Numbered from the stretch's first letter, positions 1 to 9,448 are shown. The stretch is 33,627 nucleotides of DNA from Ignavibacteriota bacterium (GCA_022616555.1 JAKEEG010000026.1:1-33627), one strand, 5' to 3'. A program made the numbers and translations. The notes: a model not told the origin generated them from the letters alone.

Positions 1-1
1 C

Positions 2-634
2 ATCTACGTGTGGACGCACGACAGCATTGGGTTGGGCGAGGATGGTCCCACCCACCAACCGATTGAGCAGCTTGCGGCGCTTCGTGCAATTCCCAATATG
101 ACGCTCATTCGCCCTTCGGATGCTAACGAAGTCGCAGTCGCATGGCGCGTGGCTATCGAGCATAAAACAGGCCCTGTCGGGCTTGCATTGACAAGACAAA
201 AATTGCCGGTGTTCGACCGCACCAAGTACGCGTCAGCGGAAGGCTTGGCGCAGGGCGCGTATGTGATGGCGGAATCCGGCGCGCCTCAAATAATACTGAT
301 TGGCACCGGCTCAGAAGTCCAGCATGTGGTTGCCGCATACGAGCAATTGGTGAAAGAAGGCGTCGGTGCGCGGGTGGTGTCAATGCCCTCGTGGGAGGTG
401 TTTGAACGCCAGCCGAAGGAGTATCAAGATAAAGTCTTCCCCGCTTCGATCAAGAAGCGGCTCGCAGTCGAAGCAGGCTCACCAATGGGCTGGCACAAGT
501 ATGTAGGCGATGGCGGCGAGGTGTTCGGGATAACGACGTTCGGGCATTCCGCTCCCGTTGACGCCGTGATGAAGGGCTACGGCTTTACGGCGGAGAATGT
601 GCTAAAGAAGGCTAAGGAGTTGTTGAAGAAATAG
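2..634 (+). CDS. tkt: Transketolase, C-terminal part (5' end cut by window edge)
   Basis: Transketolase moves two-carbon ketol units between sugar phosphates in the non-oxidative pentose phosphate pathway, using thiamine diphosphate. The reading frame is open from base 2, so the true start lies upstream. The visible part opens in the pyrimidine-binding domain with the hallmark stretch THDSIGLGEDGPTHQP, whose histidines belong to the active site in the family. It continues through the RPSDANE segment into the C-terminal domain (IILIGTGSEVQ, then VEAGSPMGWHKYVG and FGHSAP). About 210 residues of an expected 650-680 are present. The gene ends with TAG and the next start follows 15 bases later. 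Identity is secure; which isoform it is cannot be told. Confidence 0.95.
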   Translation: MYVWTHDSIGLGEDGPTHQPIEQLAALRAIPNMTLIRPSDANEVAVAWRVAIEHKTGPVGLALTRQKLPVFDRTKYASAEGLAQGAYVMAESGAPQIILIGTGSEVQHVVAAYEQLVKEGVGARVVSMPSWEVFERQPKEYQDKVFPASIKKRLAVEAGSPMGWHKYVGDGGEVFGITTFGHSAPVDAVMKGYGFTAENVLKKAKELLKK

Positions 635-649
635 ATTAAAAATCGAATA

Positions 650-1150
650 GTGAAAGAAGACATTATAATATTCGAAAACTCGGATGGATCTTCTATTCCT
701 AAGAACTTCTGGAAGGTTTTCTCCTTTTTCGTTGGGGTCTCATTAATTATTATTCTCTTGGGCAGCATTAAAAGTTGGGACAAGGTCGATTTCATATTCA
801 GTGCAATGGTCACTACAATAGGTCTAGTCTTTGCTTTTCTGATGGCAATAAAAGCAGTGTATAGGGATTTTACAAGGATTGAGTTTGGTACCGAGGGAAT
901 TCACCTTTCCTCTCCGTTGTATATAAAACGAAGAATAGGAAGATATAAATTCATACCTTACCAGTCGTGTAATGTTAGGGAATGGCATTACTGGAAACTA
1001 ACAGTTTTCTACAGTTTGCAAATAAGAAATAATAGAAAACATGTTTGCAATATTCTTGAGGCAAGTTGGAAGGAGAGTTATACGGCTATTAAACGAGGGT
1101 TAACAAAGAGATTAGAGTCAACCCAATATTCATTCGAAAAATGGCATTAA
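650..1150 (+). CDS. Small membrane protein with two helices and a PH-like tail, unrecognised
   Basis: I do not recognise a named family. The 166-residue product has two hydrophobic segments at about residues 22-40 and 50-68. A soluble tail rich in aromatic and basic residues follows, with the look of a bacterial PH-like (YcxB-type) domain; that fold is inference only. The start is a GTG 15 bases after the transketolase stop, with no clear ribosome binding site. Base composition is strikingly AT-rich (many ATA, AAT and TTT codons) compared with the GC-balanced genes on both sides. This suggests recent acquisition or a fast-evolving accessory gene. A 20-base perfect palindrome begins directly after its stop codon. 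Confidence 0.6.
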   Translation: MKEDIIIFENSDGSSIPKNFWKVFSFFVGVSLIIILLGSIKSWDKVDFIFSAMVTTIGLVFAFLMAIKAVYRDFTRIEFGTEGIHLSSPLYIKRRIGRYKFIPYQSCNVREWHYWKLTVFYSLQIRNNRKHVCNILEASWKESYTAIKRGLTKRLESTQYSFEKWH

Positions 1151-1170
1151 GGCGAGGATATATCCTCGCC
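1151..1170. repeat. Perfect 20-bp palindrome
   Basis: GGCGAGGATA followed at once by its exact reverse complement, starting one base after the stop of the AT-rich gene. In RNA it would fold into a hairpin with 10 complementary bases per side. There is no T-run after it, so a simple intrinsic terminator is not well supported. It could be a transcript-end hairpin or a protein-binding dyad. Confidence 0.6.
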
Positions 1171-1246
1171 TTCCAGAACAGAGCCGTAACACAACCTTTA
1201 CACTTTCGAAACAGCTGTACTGCAAAAAATTCCCTATCGTGTTGCA

Positions 1247-2863
1247 ATGAAAACATTCCTCGTATTCTGTCTTCTCCTTTTCGTAAACTGCCAAGCGATC
1301 CAGACGCAAGCTGAACGCAAGCCCAAGCTCATCGTTCTTATTTCCGTAGACCAGATGCGCGCGGATTATTTGGACAAATTTGCACACCAGTTCACAGGCG
1401 GGTTCAGACGACTGCTTGACGAGGGCGTCATATACACCAACGCCGACCTCGGTTACGCTGCCAGCGAGACGGGTCCCGGGCATGCAACTCTTGCAACGGG
1501 AGCGTTCCCGCGCACACACGGGATCGTTGAGAATGATTGGGTGGATCCCGTCACAAAGAACGACATTTACTGCGTTGAAGATTCCACCGCCCTGCCGGTC
1601 GAAGGCGAAGGCGGCGGGTATTCTCCGCGCAATCTCGCGGTGACCGCATTCGGCGATTGGCTCAAAAGCGCGTCGCCCGCGTCGAAAGTTGTTTCCGTTT
1701 CCGCGAAAGACCGTTCTGCAATATTAATGGGTGGACAGCATCCTACGCTCGCCTTCTGGTATCACGACCGGAGCGGGCGGATGGTGACCTCGGATTATTA
1801 CCTCAAGCAATTGCCCGCGTGGGCGAAACGGTTCAATGATTCTGGGTGGATTCAAAAAAATGTGCCTGAGGCGTGGACGAAGTCCCTGCCCGAGGAAGCA
1901 TTTGCCGGAGATACGCCGGATTCGTACGACGCTGAAGCGCTGTGGGATTCGAGCACAACGTTTCCACACAAGTTTAGCCTGAAGAGAATCACACAGCAAA
2001 TTAAGGCCAGCCCATACGTCGATAAGCTGGTTTCCGATTTTGCTTTGATCGCGCTCAAGGAAGAACAGCTCGGCTCGCGCGGCGTAACGGATTTTCTTGC
2101 CGTGAGCTACTCGTGCACTGATTATGTCGGGCACGATTACGGTCCCAACAGCCACGAGATACGCGAGCACATCATTCAGCTCGATAAGACAATCGGAGAG
2201 TTTTTAGCCGCGTTGGAGCGGCAGGTTGGAAAAGAAAATATGATCGTCGCGCTAAGCGCCGACCACGGCGTGCTGCCGTTACCGGAGTATCTGACTGAAT
2301 TCAAACACCTGCCGGCGCGGCGTATTGATACGCGGCAGACTGTCGTTCCGCAGGCACGGGAGCTTGACCGGAAGATGCAGAGAGAGTTCAACATTTCGGA
2401 AAATTTAATCGACCCAAGCGGCTTTCTCAACTACCGCGCAGCCGCAGCACAAGGCGTTGATAGCATGCGGCTGGAACAGCGCTTCCGGGCGGGAGCGCTT
2501 TCAATTGACGGCGTGGAGGATGTGTATTTTCAACGGGAATTGAGAAACGCCAACACGCCGCACAGGCTTTACCTCGAAAAATACGTACGCGGCTACTACC
2601 CACCGCGCAGCAGGGACTTTTTTGTCCGGTTCTGCGAACTTTGTCTCGTGGGCACGCGGGTGCGCGGCACTACTCACGGAACGCCGTACCCGCACGATAC
2701 ACACGTGCCGGTTGTATTCTGGGGAATGAAGCTAGAACCGGAGCGAATCGACAGGGCGATTCTCGCTGTCGATATTGCGCCAACTCTCGCTCAAGCGGCT
2801 GGTATTGAGTATCCCAAAACAGTCGAAGGACAGACATTGGAAGAAGTGCTTAAACAGCAATAA
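1247..2863 (+). CDS. Secreted alkaline phosphatase family protein (PafA-like)
   Basis: A 538-residue exported hydrolase of the alkaline phosphatase superfamily, predicted to release phosphate from phosphomonoesters outside the inner membrane. Residues 1-22 form a signal peptide; the Cys at 15 might allow lipidation but the lipobox is weak. Two-metal ligands and catalytic residues are visible: Asp35 in ISVDQMR, the probable nucleophile Thr75 in ETGPGHATLATG, Asn96, Lys154 and Arg156 in AKDRSAIL, Asp292 and His296 in SCTDYVGHDYGPN, Asp339-His340 in SADHG, and a late His in THGTPYPHDTH. The Asn, Lys and Arg set is the signature of the phosphate-irrepressible PafA branch rather than E. coli PhoA. 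A diesterase role is possible but less likely given Lys/Arg. The ABM-like gene follows 15 bases downstream and may be co-transcribed. Confidence 0.88.
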   Translation: MKTFLVFCLLLFVNCQAIQTQAERKPKLIVLISVDQMRADYLDKFAHQFTGGFRRLLDEGVIYTNADLGYAASETGPGHATLATGAFPRTHGIVENDWVDPVTKNDIYCVEDSTALPVEGEGGGYSPRNLAVTAFGDWLKSASPASKVVSVSAKDRSAILMGGQHPTLAFWYHDRSGRMVTSDYYLKQLPAWAKRFNDSGWIQKNVPEAWTKSLPEEAFAGDTPDSYDAEALWDSSTTFPHKFSLKRITQQIKASPYVDKLVSDFALIALKEEQLGSRGVTDFLAVSYSCTDYVGHDYGPNSHEIREHIIQLDKTIGEFLAALERQVGKENMIVALSADHGVLPLPEYLTEFKHLPARRIDTRQTVVPQARELDRKMQREFNISENLIDPSGFLNYRAAAAQGVDSMRLEQRFRAGALSIDGVEDVYFQRELRNANTPHRLYLEKYVRGYYPPRSRDFFVRFCELCLVGTRVRGTTHGTPYPHDTHVPVVFWGMKLEPERIDRAILAVDIAPTLAQAAGIEYPKTVEGQTLEEVLKQQ

Positions 2864-2878
2864 CAGGAAGGGTAGCCC

Positions 2879-3184
2879 ATGATCGCACGAATGTGGCGCG
2901 GCAGAGTGCCTGCAGCAAAAGCCGACTCGTATAACGAGTATCTCAAGAAAACGGGTTTCGCAGATTACCAGGCGACGCCGGGCAACAAGGGCGTGCTCGC
3001 TCTGCGGCGCATCAAAGGTGACGAGGCGGAGTTTCTGCTTATTACGCTGTGGGATTCGTATGAGTCGATTAAGAAATTTGCCGGCGAGGACTACGAAAAA
3101 GCACGGTACTATGCCGAAGACAAGGATTTCCTGCTTGAGTTCGAGGAGCACGTAAGCCATTTCGAAGTGCTGGTGAAACCATAG
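2879..3184 (+). CDS. Antibiotic biosynthesis monooxygenase-like (ABM, dimeric alpha/beta barrel) protein
   Basis: A 101-residue cytosolic protein with the ferredoxin-like alpha/beta pattern of the ABM fold. It opens with IARMWRGRVP and a helix carrying Tyr residues (YNEYLKKTG), then GVLALRRI and a strand FLLITLWDSYESIKKFAG, and closes with a hydrophobic strand (FEVLVKP). Such proteins form dimers and include heme-degrading or quinol-oxidising enzymes and many of unknown role; no specific substrate can be read from this one. The start has a good ribosome binding site (AGGAAGG) and lies 15 bases after the phosphatase stop, so the two are probably one transcription unit. The gene ends three bases before the end of the oppositely oriented membrane/SpeE-like gene. 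Confidence 0.75.
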   Translation: MIARMWRGRVPAAKADSYNEYLKKTGFADYQATPGNKGVLALRRIKGDEAEFLLITLWDSYESIKKFAGEDYEKARYYAEDKDFLLEFEEHVSHFEVLVKP

Positions 3185-3187
3185 AGC

Positions 3188-5467
3188 CTACTCATTTTGT
3201 TGCAGGCGAGTCTGTAGCCAGTCGATGGTCATGCGCGGCCGTTCCGAGAACATGTGCCGCAGCAAGTAGTACTCGGTGCACGGATGATTGTCCGTCACAG
3301 ATGGAAAGTCGCTCAGTGCACGTTGCATCATCTCCCGGTCGGCAAGATATGATGTAAATACTTTTTTAGGCGGCACGCCTTCGTGGACTTCCTGGAAATC
3401 CTTCACCACCGCATTGCTAGTAAAGATTTCCTGCACACGCGATGAATCGATGACAATCGGCGACTGCGAGCCGAACATAAACACGCCCGGCGTATCCCAG
3501 AATGAGCCAAACACCGCAACGTGCTCGAACACATCGGTGAAGGATTTCATCGCCATGGCAACATCGTCCTCGCGGGAACCGAACCACATCCACTGGCACA
3601 CCAGCCCGCCTTCCCGCAGGCGGGGAATAATCTGCCTGTAAAACTCCTGAGCGTAAAGCACGGTTGTGCCTGCCGCATTAAACGGCGGCGGCGGGTCTAT
3701 GGTTACGAGATCGTATTGCTCGCCCGTCGTCAGCACATAATTTCTGCCGTCGTTGATGATGACGCGGCCGTTCGGGTCGCTCAAAACGCTTTCAGCGTCG
3801 TCATGAAAGAGGTCGAACACTTGAGGGACCGACGGCACCAGTTCAACCACGTCAACCTGCAATCCGTGCTTGAGCGCCGAGCGGAATGTGGAACCCATGC
3901 CAAAAGCGATCACCAGCATACGCTCCGGGTTCTTGTGCAGCGCTATGGGCAAGTGCGCCATAAAGCGTGTCTCTGCGACTTTCATGGTCGTTGCAACACC
4001 GTCGATCTTCAGCGTCGCGTTGATGTGTCCATTGCTTTTTGCGGCAAACACGGATGCAACTTCGTCCTCCAGTATGCGCCACTCGCCACGCCCATCGCTC
4101 ACACTGCTAATGAGCCGGCGTGTAGCGCCGTCATGAAACTGTTCACGCCCGCTTTGGAACAATACAACACCGCCGATAAGCGCCGCCAGTACGAGCACCG
4201 GGTACGCTTTCCGGAAGAGTTGTGCTCCCGTCGAGACTTCTAAAACCGATACTGCAAGCGCGATGAGGATATTTGCAAGCGCAAGGAGGATAATACTATG
4301 TGCGGTGCCCAGCATTGGAAGCAGAATAAAACTTGCAATGAACGCTCCGGCAATCGACCCGGCGCTGTTCGAGGCGTACACCACGCCGACGTTTTTTCCC
4401 GCGCGGTCGTCACCGTTCACCAAAACTACAACCAGCGGAAATGAAACACCCATCAATACGGTTGCTGGAAGGATCACGCCAAGGAGTACGAGCGGTCTCG
4501 CAATATCTACCGACGTACTGACGAGAAAGACAGAAACGACAGCGCACATTCCGATTGCAAGCTGGCTGAATGAAAACAGCCTCCAGCGTGAACGCACACC
4601 CGTAAGGAATCGATGGTACAGCAGGCTCCCGAGGGCGATGCCCAATAAGTACACAGCGAGAATGGAAGCGAACGCGTAAATGACTGTATCCACCCTCGGT
4701 GTTAACAGGCGTGTCCATAATACCTGGTATCCGATAGCCGTTAAGCCGGAAAGAGCGTACATCGCGAGGAGTATCGCCTCTTTGCGGCGGATCGCCGGAG
4801 CCTGCCCGGAAGATGGCGCAATTGTAGGCTGAACATCGTCGCCCGCGAGAAGCCACGCAACTCCTCCCACAAGCACGTTCACCCCGATAGCCGTGTAGAG
4901 CGTGCCATGAATTCCAACAAGCTCAATCAACACCAACCCCGCGGCGAGTACGCCCAGTATTCCTCCGAACGTATTAATGGCATAGAGCAAGCTAATATTT
5001 TTAGCGGCATCGCGATACCGCAATTCGATAAAACTCACCAGAGCGGGGAGCGTCGCTCCCATAAGAATTGTGGGGATGAGTAATGCCAACGAAGCAACGG
5101 CAAATTTGATTAAGAGAATCGCCGGCACTGAACCAGGCTCTCCCGCGAGCGAAATATAAAGCTGCGAAATATTTTCGATAATGAATTTTGAACCCAACGC
5201 GCTGAGCCCAACACCCAATTCAAGCAGTCCGTACAACCTGAGTAACCGCCGGGAAGACAACAGGTCTGTCCACCTGCCGAACATAAAACTGCCGAGCGCC
5301 AACCCCGCCAGGAACGCTGCGACCACGGCAACAATCGAATGCGTGGTGTTACCGAACACCAGCACCAACATGCGTGTCCAAACTATCTCATACATCAGGC
5401 CGGCGGTACCGGAGAAGAAAAAAAGTAATGCGATAAAAACGGTAGAAGTCTTTTTGTTCATAAGCAT
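3188..5467 (-). CDS. Fused polytopic membrane domain and spermidine synthase-like domain
   Basis: A 759-residue protein. The N-terminal 450 or so residues hold many hydrophobic helices, beginning FIALLFFFSGTAGLMYEIVW, a signature of the MFS-like half of fused spermidine synthase-type proteins. The C-terminal part (from roughly residue 500) is a Rossmann-like domain with LVIAFGMGS, an acidic strand end VDVVELVP, and INDGRNYV. At the position where true aminopropyltransferases have a DSSDP-like catalytic loop, this protein has TIDPPPPFNAAGT, so polyamine synthesis is doubtful. The substrate is unknown. The start at 5467 (MLMNKK) or two codons later at 5461 cannot be decided. It stands alone on its strand with a 250-base leader containing a small hairpin. 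Confidence 0.82.
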   Translation of the reverse strand: MLMNKKTSTVFIALLFFFSGTAGLMYEIVWTRMLVLVFGNTTHSIVAVVAAFLAGLALGSFMFGRWTDLLSSRRLLRLYGLLELGVGLSALGSKFIIENISQLYISLAGEPGSVPAILLIKFAVASLALLIPTILMGATLPALVSFIELRYRDAAKNISLLYAINTFGGILGVLAAGLVLIELVGIHGTLYTAIGVNVLVGGVAWLLAGDDVQPTIAPSSGQAPAIRRKEAILLAMYALSGLTAIGYQVLWTRLLTPRVDTVIYAFASILAVYLLGIALGSLLYHRFLTGVRSRWRLFSFSQLAIGMCAVVSVFLVSTSVDIARPLVLLGVILPATVLMGVSFPLVVVLVNGDDRAGKNVGVVYASNSAGSIAGAFIASFILLPMLGTAHSIILLALANILIALAVSVLEVSTGAQLFRKAYPVLVLAALIGGVVLFQSGREQFHDGATRRLISSVSDGRGEWRILEDEVASVFAAKSNGHINATLKIDGVATTMKVAETRFMAHLPIALHKNPERMLVIAFGMGSTFRSALKHGLQVDVVELVPSVPQVFDLFHDDAESVLSDPNGRVIINDGRNYVLTTGEQYDLVTIDPPPPFNAAGTTVLYAQEFYRQIIPRLREGGLVCQWMWFGSREDDVAMAMKSFTDVFEHVAVFGSFWDTPGVFMFGSQSPIVIDSSRVQEIFTSNAVVKDFQEVHEGVPPKKVFTSYLADREMMQRALSDFPSVTDNHPCTEYYLLRHMFSERPRMTIDWLQTRLQQNE

Positions 5468-5534
5468 TGTGCGGAAGAAAAGTGTTTAAAATAGTAGCCA
5501 GCTTTTGTAGGAAAAGCAAGAAACTTAAGTGATG

Positions 5535-5550
5535 GAGAGCACCTGCTCTC
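5535..5550. promoter_or_regulatory. Small inverted repeat upstream of the membrane/SpeE-like gene
   Basis: GAGAGC, a four-base loop ACCT, then GCTCTC, about 70 bases ahead of the leftward gene start and 170 bases ahead of the rightward NAD(P)-binding gene. It could be an operator or a leader hairpin. The rest of 5468-5717 shows nothing else I can support. Confidence 0.25.
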
Positions 5551-5717
5551 TTTAATGACCGCCCCGCAAAAATGCACAATGCGTTATCAAAACGTCAAAT
5601 GTTGCAAGCTGTAGCAGAAAGCTCTTTCCTTTCTTCGGGACATTCTCTACATTGAGCTGAGCGTGTTTCTCTATTCGCCTCGAAAACGACAAGTATCCTC
5701 ACGACACTCCATTCCAT

Positions 5718-6350
5718 ATGAATCTACTGATCATCGGCGCGACGGGCGGGACAGGCCGCCAGTTGGTTACTCAAGCACTCGAACAGGGGCATACTGTCAC
5801 TGCTTTTGCGCGAAATCCAGCAAAAGTAAACATCCGGCACGAGCGGCTCACTGTTGCTCAGGGTAATGTGTTAGATTACGCTTCGCTCGAAAAGGCTGTG
5901 CAGGGAAAGGATGCCATCTTGTGTGCATTGGGGCACAAACGATTCGTCATCCCATCCTCCATTCTCTCGGAAGGCACAAAAAATATTCTCACTGCTATGA
6001 ACGCGCACGGGCTGAAGAGATTGATTTGCGAAACGTCGTTAAGCGTCGGTGATAGTTTTGGAAAGTTAGGGCTGTATTACACGCTGTTTGTGATTCCGTT
6101 TATTGCGCTATTTTATTTCATGGATAAGGGAAAACAGGAAAGATTGATTCGTGAGAGCGATACCGAATGGACGATTGTCCGCCCCGGACAGCTCACAAAC
6201 GGCAAAAAGCGCGGCGTGTACCGTCATGGTCCGGATGTTGGCAACTATATTCTCACTGTGCACATTTCCCGCGCTGATACAGCAGATTTTATGCTGAAGC
6301 AGGTACCCGATAAGACCTACCTTCGAAAAACGGTGGCCGTGGCATACTGA
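5718..6350 (+). CDS. NAD(P)-binding atypical short-chain dehydrogenase (NmrA / flavin reductase-like)
   Basis: A 210-residue soluble oxidoreductase-fold protein. The N-terminus has the dinucleotide-binding loop LLIIGATGGTGRQL, a dinucleotide-selecting segment FARNPAKV, and the acidic element VLDYASL typical of the atypical SDR/NmrA group. There is no classical YxxxK catalytic pair. The C-terminal half contains WTIVRPGQLTNG and ISRADTADFML, also common in this family (biliverdin reductase B-like and sugar epimerase-like proteins). It may act as a reductase or redox sensor; the substrate is not known. It is monocistronic, divergent from the upstream gene, and ends in a shared bidirectional terminator. 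Confidence 0.85.
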   Translation: MNLLIIGATGGTGRQLVTQALEQGHTVTAFARNPAKVNIRHERLTVAQGNVLDYASLEKAVQGKDAILCALGHKRFVIPSSILSEGTKNILTAMNAHGLKRLICETSLSVGDSFGKLGLYYTLFVIPFIALFYFMDKGKQERLIRESDTEWTIVRPGQLTNGKKRGVYRHGPDVGNYILTVHISRADTADFMLKQVPDKTYLRKTVAVAY

Positions 6351-6357
6351 AAACTAC

Positions 6358-6384
6358 AAAAGCCAGATTCATCATCTGGCTTTT
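6358..6384. terminator. Bidirectional intrinsic terminator
   Basis: AAAAGCCAGAT, a five-base loop, then ATCTGGCTTTT: an 11-bp stem with an A-run on one side and a T-run on the other, placed between two convergent genes ending at 6350 (+) and 6412 (-). It would work in both directions. Confidence 0.88.
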
Positions 6385-6411
6385 GTGTTATACACCTCAT
6401 GTTAGTTGCGT

Positions 6412-9093
6412 TCAGCTCCCTATCCAATAGCTCAACTTGACCAGGAAGACGTTATCCGCCGGCTCGGCAAAAAGCTCGTCTGTGTCGCGGCTGAAGTTAA
6501 ACTCCCGTACCAATCCCGTATGATTTCGCAAATGCTGCCAAACAACGTAGAGCGTGGAGCCCGGGAGATATTCCCACCTCAGCACCATATTTGCCTGAAT
6601 CGAGCGGAAGTTAAAATCATCCTGCCCAAAGTTATTACCAAACTGGAACGGCGCCGCAGGCCCACCAGCACCGTCTGGATCAACCGTGTATTGGCGTGTT
6701 GTTGGGTTGTAGGTAATCGAGCCTTTATCTCTGCCGTAGACGGCGAAATCGTATGTCCTCGGCTGGAGAAATTCCTTGTACTCCGAAAAGTCTCGCGCTT
6801 GAATAAGAGGCCGCACGGACAACTGGAGCGAGAGGTCCGGCGTGAACGCCCAATCCACGCTTGTGCTGATGGAGAAATTCGTGAGCGAAACATTGGCGAA
6901 CACGTACCGCCTGCCGTAGGTCGCAGTTGCCAGCGCGTCGGTCACGCCGGTGATGTACTGGTCGGTATCGCGCTCGAACCCAAGCTGCGGGGACACGCGA
7001 ATCTGTACCGCCGGCGTCGGTCGCAAATAAACGTTAAGGTTCAAGTACTTATCATACTCGCCCGAATCGTCTTGTCGGTACGATGCTGAAAAGCTCGCGT
7101 AGATTTTTTCACGATCGTCGCTCTGCGTCCAGAAACCGGTACCGTACTGCCGCACAACCGTCATAAACGGTCCACCGCGCGTCAATTTGTCGTTGAGATT
7201 ATCCGGATAGAGGTACGCCCATGTTTCAAACTGCCAGAAGTTTAGAAAGGTAGAATAAAATCCGCCTTCATACCCGCCAAATACTCGGTCTCCACTGAAT
7301 GTCCACGCGTGCGTACTATAGGCGTACGCGCCATAGCTCCGGAATATATTCCCCGGCTCCCGATCGTTATACCGGTAGAACGTTGCAAACGAACGGCGGT
7401 CGGAATTACTCGCGAAGCCCATGTCGTTCATTTCGAGTCCCGGAGACATTTCCTGGTAAGTCAATGAACCGACCCAGTTCCCACCACCAACCTTCATGAT
7501 ACCGATTTCGGCATTATAGCCCGAGAGCGAAGTTCTATTGGTGTCGACATCAGAGGTAGCATTATCCGGCCGCTGGAAATAATGCGTGGACGACCGCTGG
7601 ATGCGCTCGATTGCTGCCCTATCTCCAGTCACATGCGTCCCCGCTACCATGCCGGTAACCAGCCAGTTGCGCTCGCTCCACTTATGCTCGAAGTCCAATC
7701 CGCCGCTGAGCGCGGACTTCGTCATGATAGGATTGAACGCCTGATCGTTGAGGTCACGGTTCACAGACGTGAGCAAACCACCGACAGTGGTTTCTCCGCC
7801 GAAGTCTTTCTTCACCCTGCCGACAAAATAATTGGTGAACGGCTCGACAAACGCGGATTGCTCCACGCCAGAGCCGTCGATGTAACGTGCGGACTCACGC
7901 CTCGTTGCGGCGTCAAGCACGCCGACCGACCACCCGTCGGCAGTCTTGCCGCTTAGCTTCGCCGCGCCGAGGATGGTTGTTTGTTCCGGCATATCGACAT
8001 ACGCAGCGCCGATGCCGCGCTGCGGCTGTCTGCCGATGCGGCGGGAGTAAAAATAATCGCCGCCGCCGTAGCTGTTAAAGTTGCGCGAGCGCCCGAAGCT
8101 GCCGAAGATTTCCGAGCCTTCGAGGAAAAACGGCCTGCGCTCGTCGTAAAACGTTTCGAATGCAGAGAGGTTAATAACAGCGGGGTCGGCCTCGACCTGC
8201 CCAAAGTCGGGGTTGATGGTGCCGGTGAGCGTGAACTCCGTGCTTATGCCGTACTTAAAATCAGCGCCAACGTTCCCGAACAGATCGTTCTCCTTGTAAT
8301 ACGGACTGCCGGGCGAGCGATTCGGCGAACGCGTAAGCCTCGAGACAACGTACGGCAGTACTTCAAATCGCGCCGGGGAGCTTAATCCTGTAATTCCTGT
8401 CAGTGTTCCGTAATTACCGACATAGCTTCCGAAATCGGCTGGCTCCGGACTCCAATGCGAAAGCTCATCGTTACGCGCCATTGTGCGTTGAAAGTTCACT
8501 CCCCACGTCAACTCCTCTGAAGCGTCGTTGAAACGGAGTTGAGAGAGCGGTATGCGGAACTCCGCTGTCCATCCCTGTGCATCTCGCTGTCCGGCTGCTT
8601 CCCAGACGGCATCCCAGGTATAGTCTTCGCGTGTATCGTTATAGATGAGCAGATCCTTTTTTACACCGGCTGGGTTGACGCCGAAGGAAAATGCCGTCCG
8701 CTTGTCATAATAGCTATCGAACTCCACAAAGAACCAGTCGCTCAGCACGCTGCCATCCCGACGGAACAGCTCACCTACCACCGAATCGGGTGAAGAGTCG
8801 TACATCCGCGCGGCGACATAGATTGCGTCATCATCGTACACCACCCACGCTTTCGTCTGTTGCGTAGCGGGAGAGCCTTCGTGCGGCTTCATTTGAATAA
8901 AGCCGTCAGCTTTCTGAGCGGTCTGCCACACTGCTTCGGCGATGTTCCCGTCGATAACGATTGTGCTACCGTTTAACTTTTCAGCTCGAATGACCTTCGT
9001 CGCACGCAGCGCAGACGCACCGTTATCTGACGATTGCGCGAGAAGAATAGACGGTAGAATGAGACAAAAACAAAAAACAAGCCACCGACTCAT
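6412..9093 (-). CDS. DUF5916 outer-membrane protein with N-terminal CBM9-like domain
   Basis: An 893-residue exported protein. A signal peptide covers about residues 1-19 (cut after LLAQ). Residues about 45-250 resemble the carbohydrate-binding family 9-like domain found at the front of DUF5916 proteins (TIVIDGNIAEAVWQTAQKAD, AWVVYDDDAIYVAARM, and later FRIPLSQLRF and WGVNFQR). The rest is rich in alternating aromatic strands (YFYSRRIGRQ, YFVGRVKKDF, YLNLNVYLRPTP) and is likely an outer-membrane beta-barrel. The family is widespread in Bacteroidota and relatives, but its function is not settled; sugar or peptide handling at the surface is a guess. It is transcribed alone, leftward, and shares a terminator with the NAD(P)-binding gene. 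Confidence 0.88.
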   Translation of the reverse strand: MSRWLVFCFCLILPSILLAQSSDNGASALRATKVIRAEKLNGSTIVIDGNIAEAVWQTAQKADGFIQMKPHEGSPATQQTKAWVVYDDDAIYVAARMYDSSPDSVVGELFRRDGSVLSDWFFVEFDSYYDKRTAFSFGVNPAGVKKDLLIYNDTREDYTWDAVWEAAGQRDAQGWTAEFRIPLSQLRFNDASEELTWGVNFQRTMARNDELSHWSPEPADFGSYVGNYGTLTGITGLSSPARFEVLPYVVSRLTRSPNRSPGSPYYKENDLFGNVGADFKYGISTEFTLTGTINPDFGQVEADPAVINLSAFETFYDERRPFFLEGSEIFGSFGRSRNFNSYGGGDYFYSRRIGRQPQRGIGAAYVDMPEQTTILGAAKLSGKTADGWSVGVLDAATRRESARYIDGSGVEQSAFVEPFTNYFVGRVKKDFGGETTVGGLLTSVNRDLNDQAFNPIMTKSALSGGLDFEHKWSERNWLVTGMVAGTHVTGDRAAIERIQRSSTHYFQRPDNATSDVDTNRTSLSGYNAEIGIMKVGGGNWVGSLTYQEMSPGLEMNDMGFASNSDRRSFATFYRYNDREPGNIFRSYGAYAYSTHAWTFSGDRVFGGYEGGFYSTFLNFWQFETWAYLYPDNLNDKLTRGGPFMTVVRQYGTGFWTQSDDREKIYASFSASYRQDDSGEYDKYLNLNVYLRPTPAVQIRVSPQLGFERDTDQYITGVTDALATATYGRRYVFANVSLTNFSISTSVDWAFTPDLSLQLSVRPLIQARDFSEYKEFLQPRTYDFAVYGRDKGSITYNPTTRQYTVDPDGAGGPAAPFQFGNNFGQDDFNFRSIQANMVLRWEYLPGSTLYVVWQHLRNHTGLVREFNFSRDTDELFAEPADNVFLVKLSYWIGS

Positions 9094-9448
9094 GAGGCCT
9101 CCTTCAAGATTTCAGAGTGAGGGGATTGACCATTGTATGATGCGTAGAAATAACAAAACGCTACGCACAATTATTATAAAGTGGCGGGACATTGTTAAGA
9201 CTGCCCGAAAAGTAAAAAGGTTGCAGTTGGGAGCACTTTTTTCTTACTTTTGATGGTTTTCTCGATATTCAGTGTCCCAAAAATCGTTCATGCATCGCTT
9301 TATACGCATTCTCCGGGTGAAATCATGCCAGACCTACCACCACGCGCGTGTGGGAAGATTCCAAGCCCATTTGGGGAATTTCCACAGGTATTATAGAAGG
9401 TGGTTCAACCCCCGATTTCGGTCTTATCGCTCCCACAGCGTAATTTTT
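9094..9448. other. Intergenic region between divergent genes
   Basis: No credible gene. It must hold promoters for the leftward outer-membrane gene and the rightward dehydrogenase. A weak hairpin (GCGTAG ... CTACGC) lies near 9140-9170. Nothing more is supported. Confidence 0.4.
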
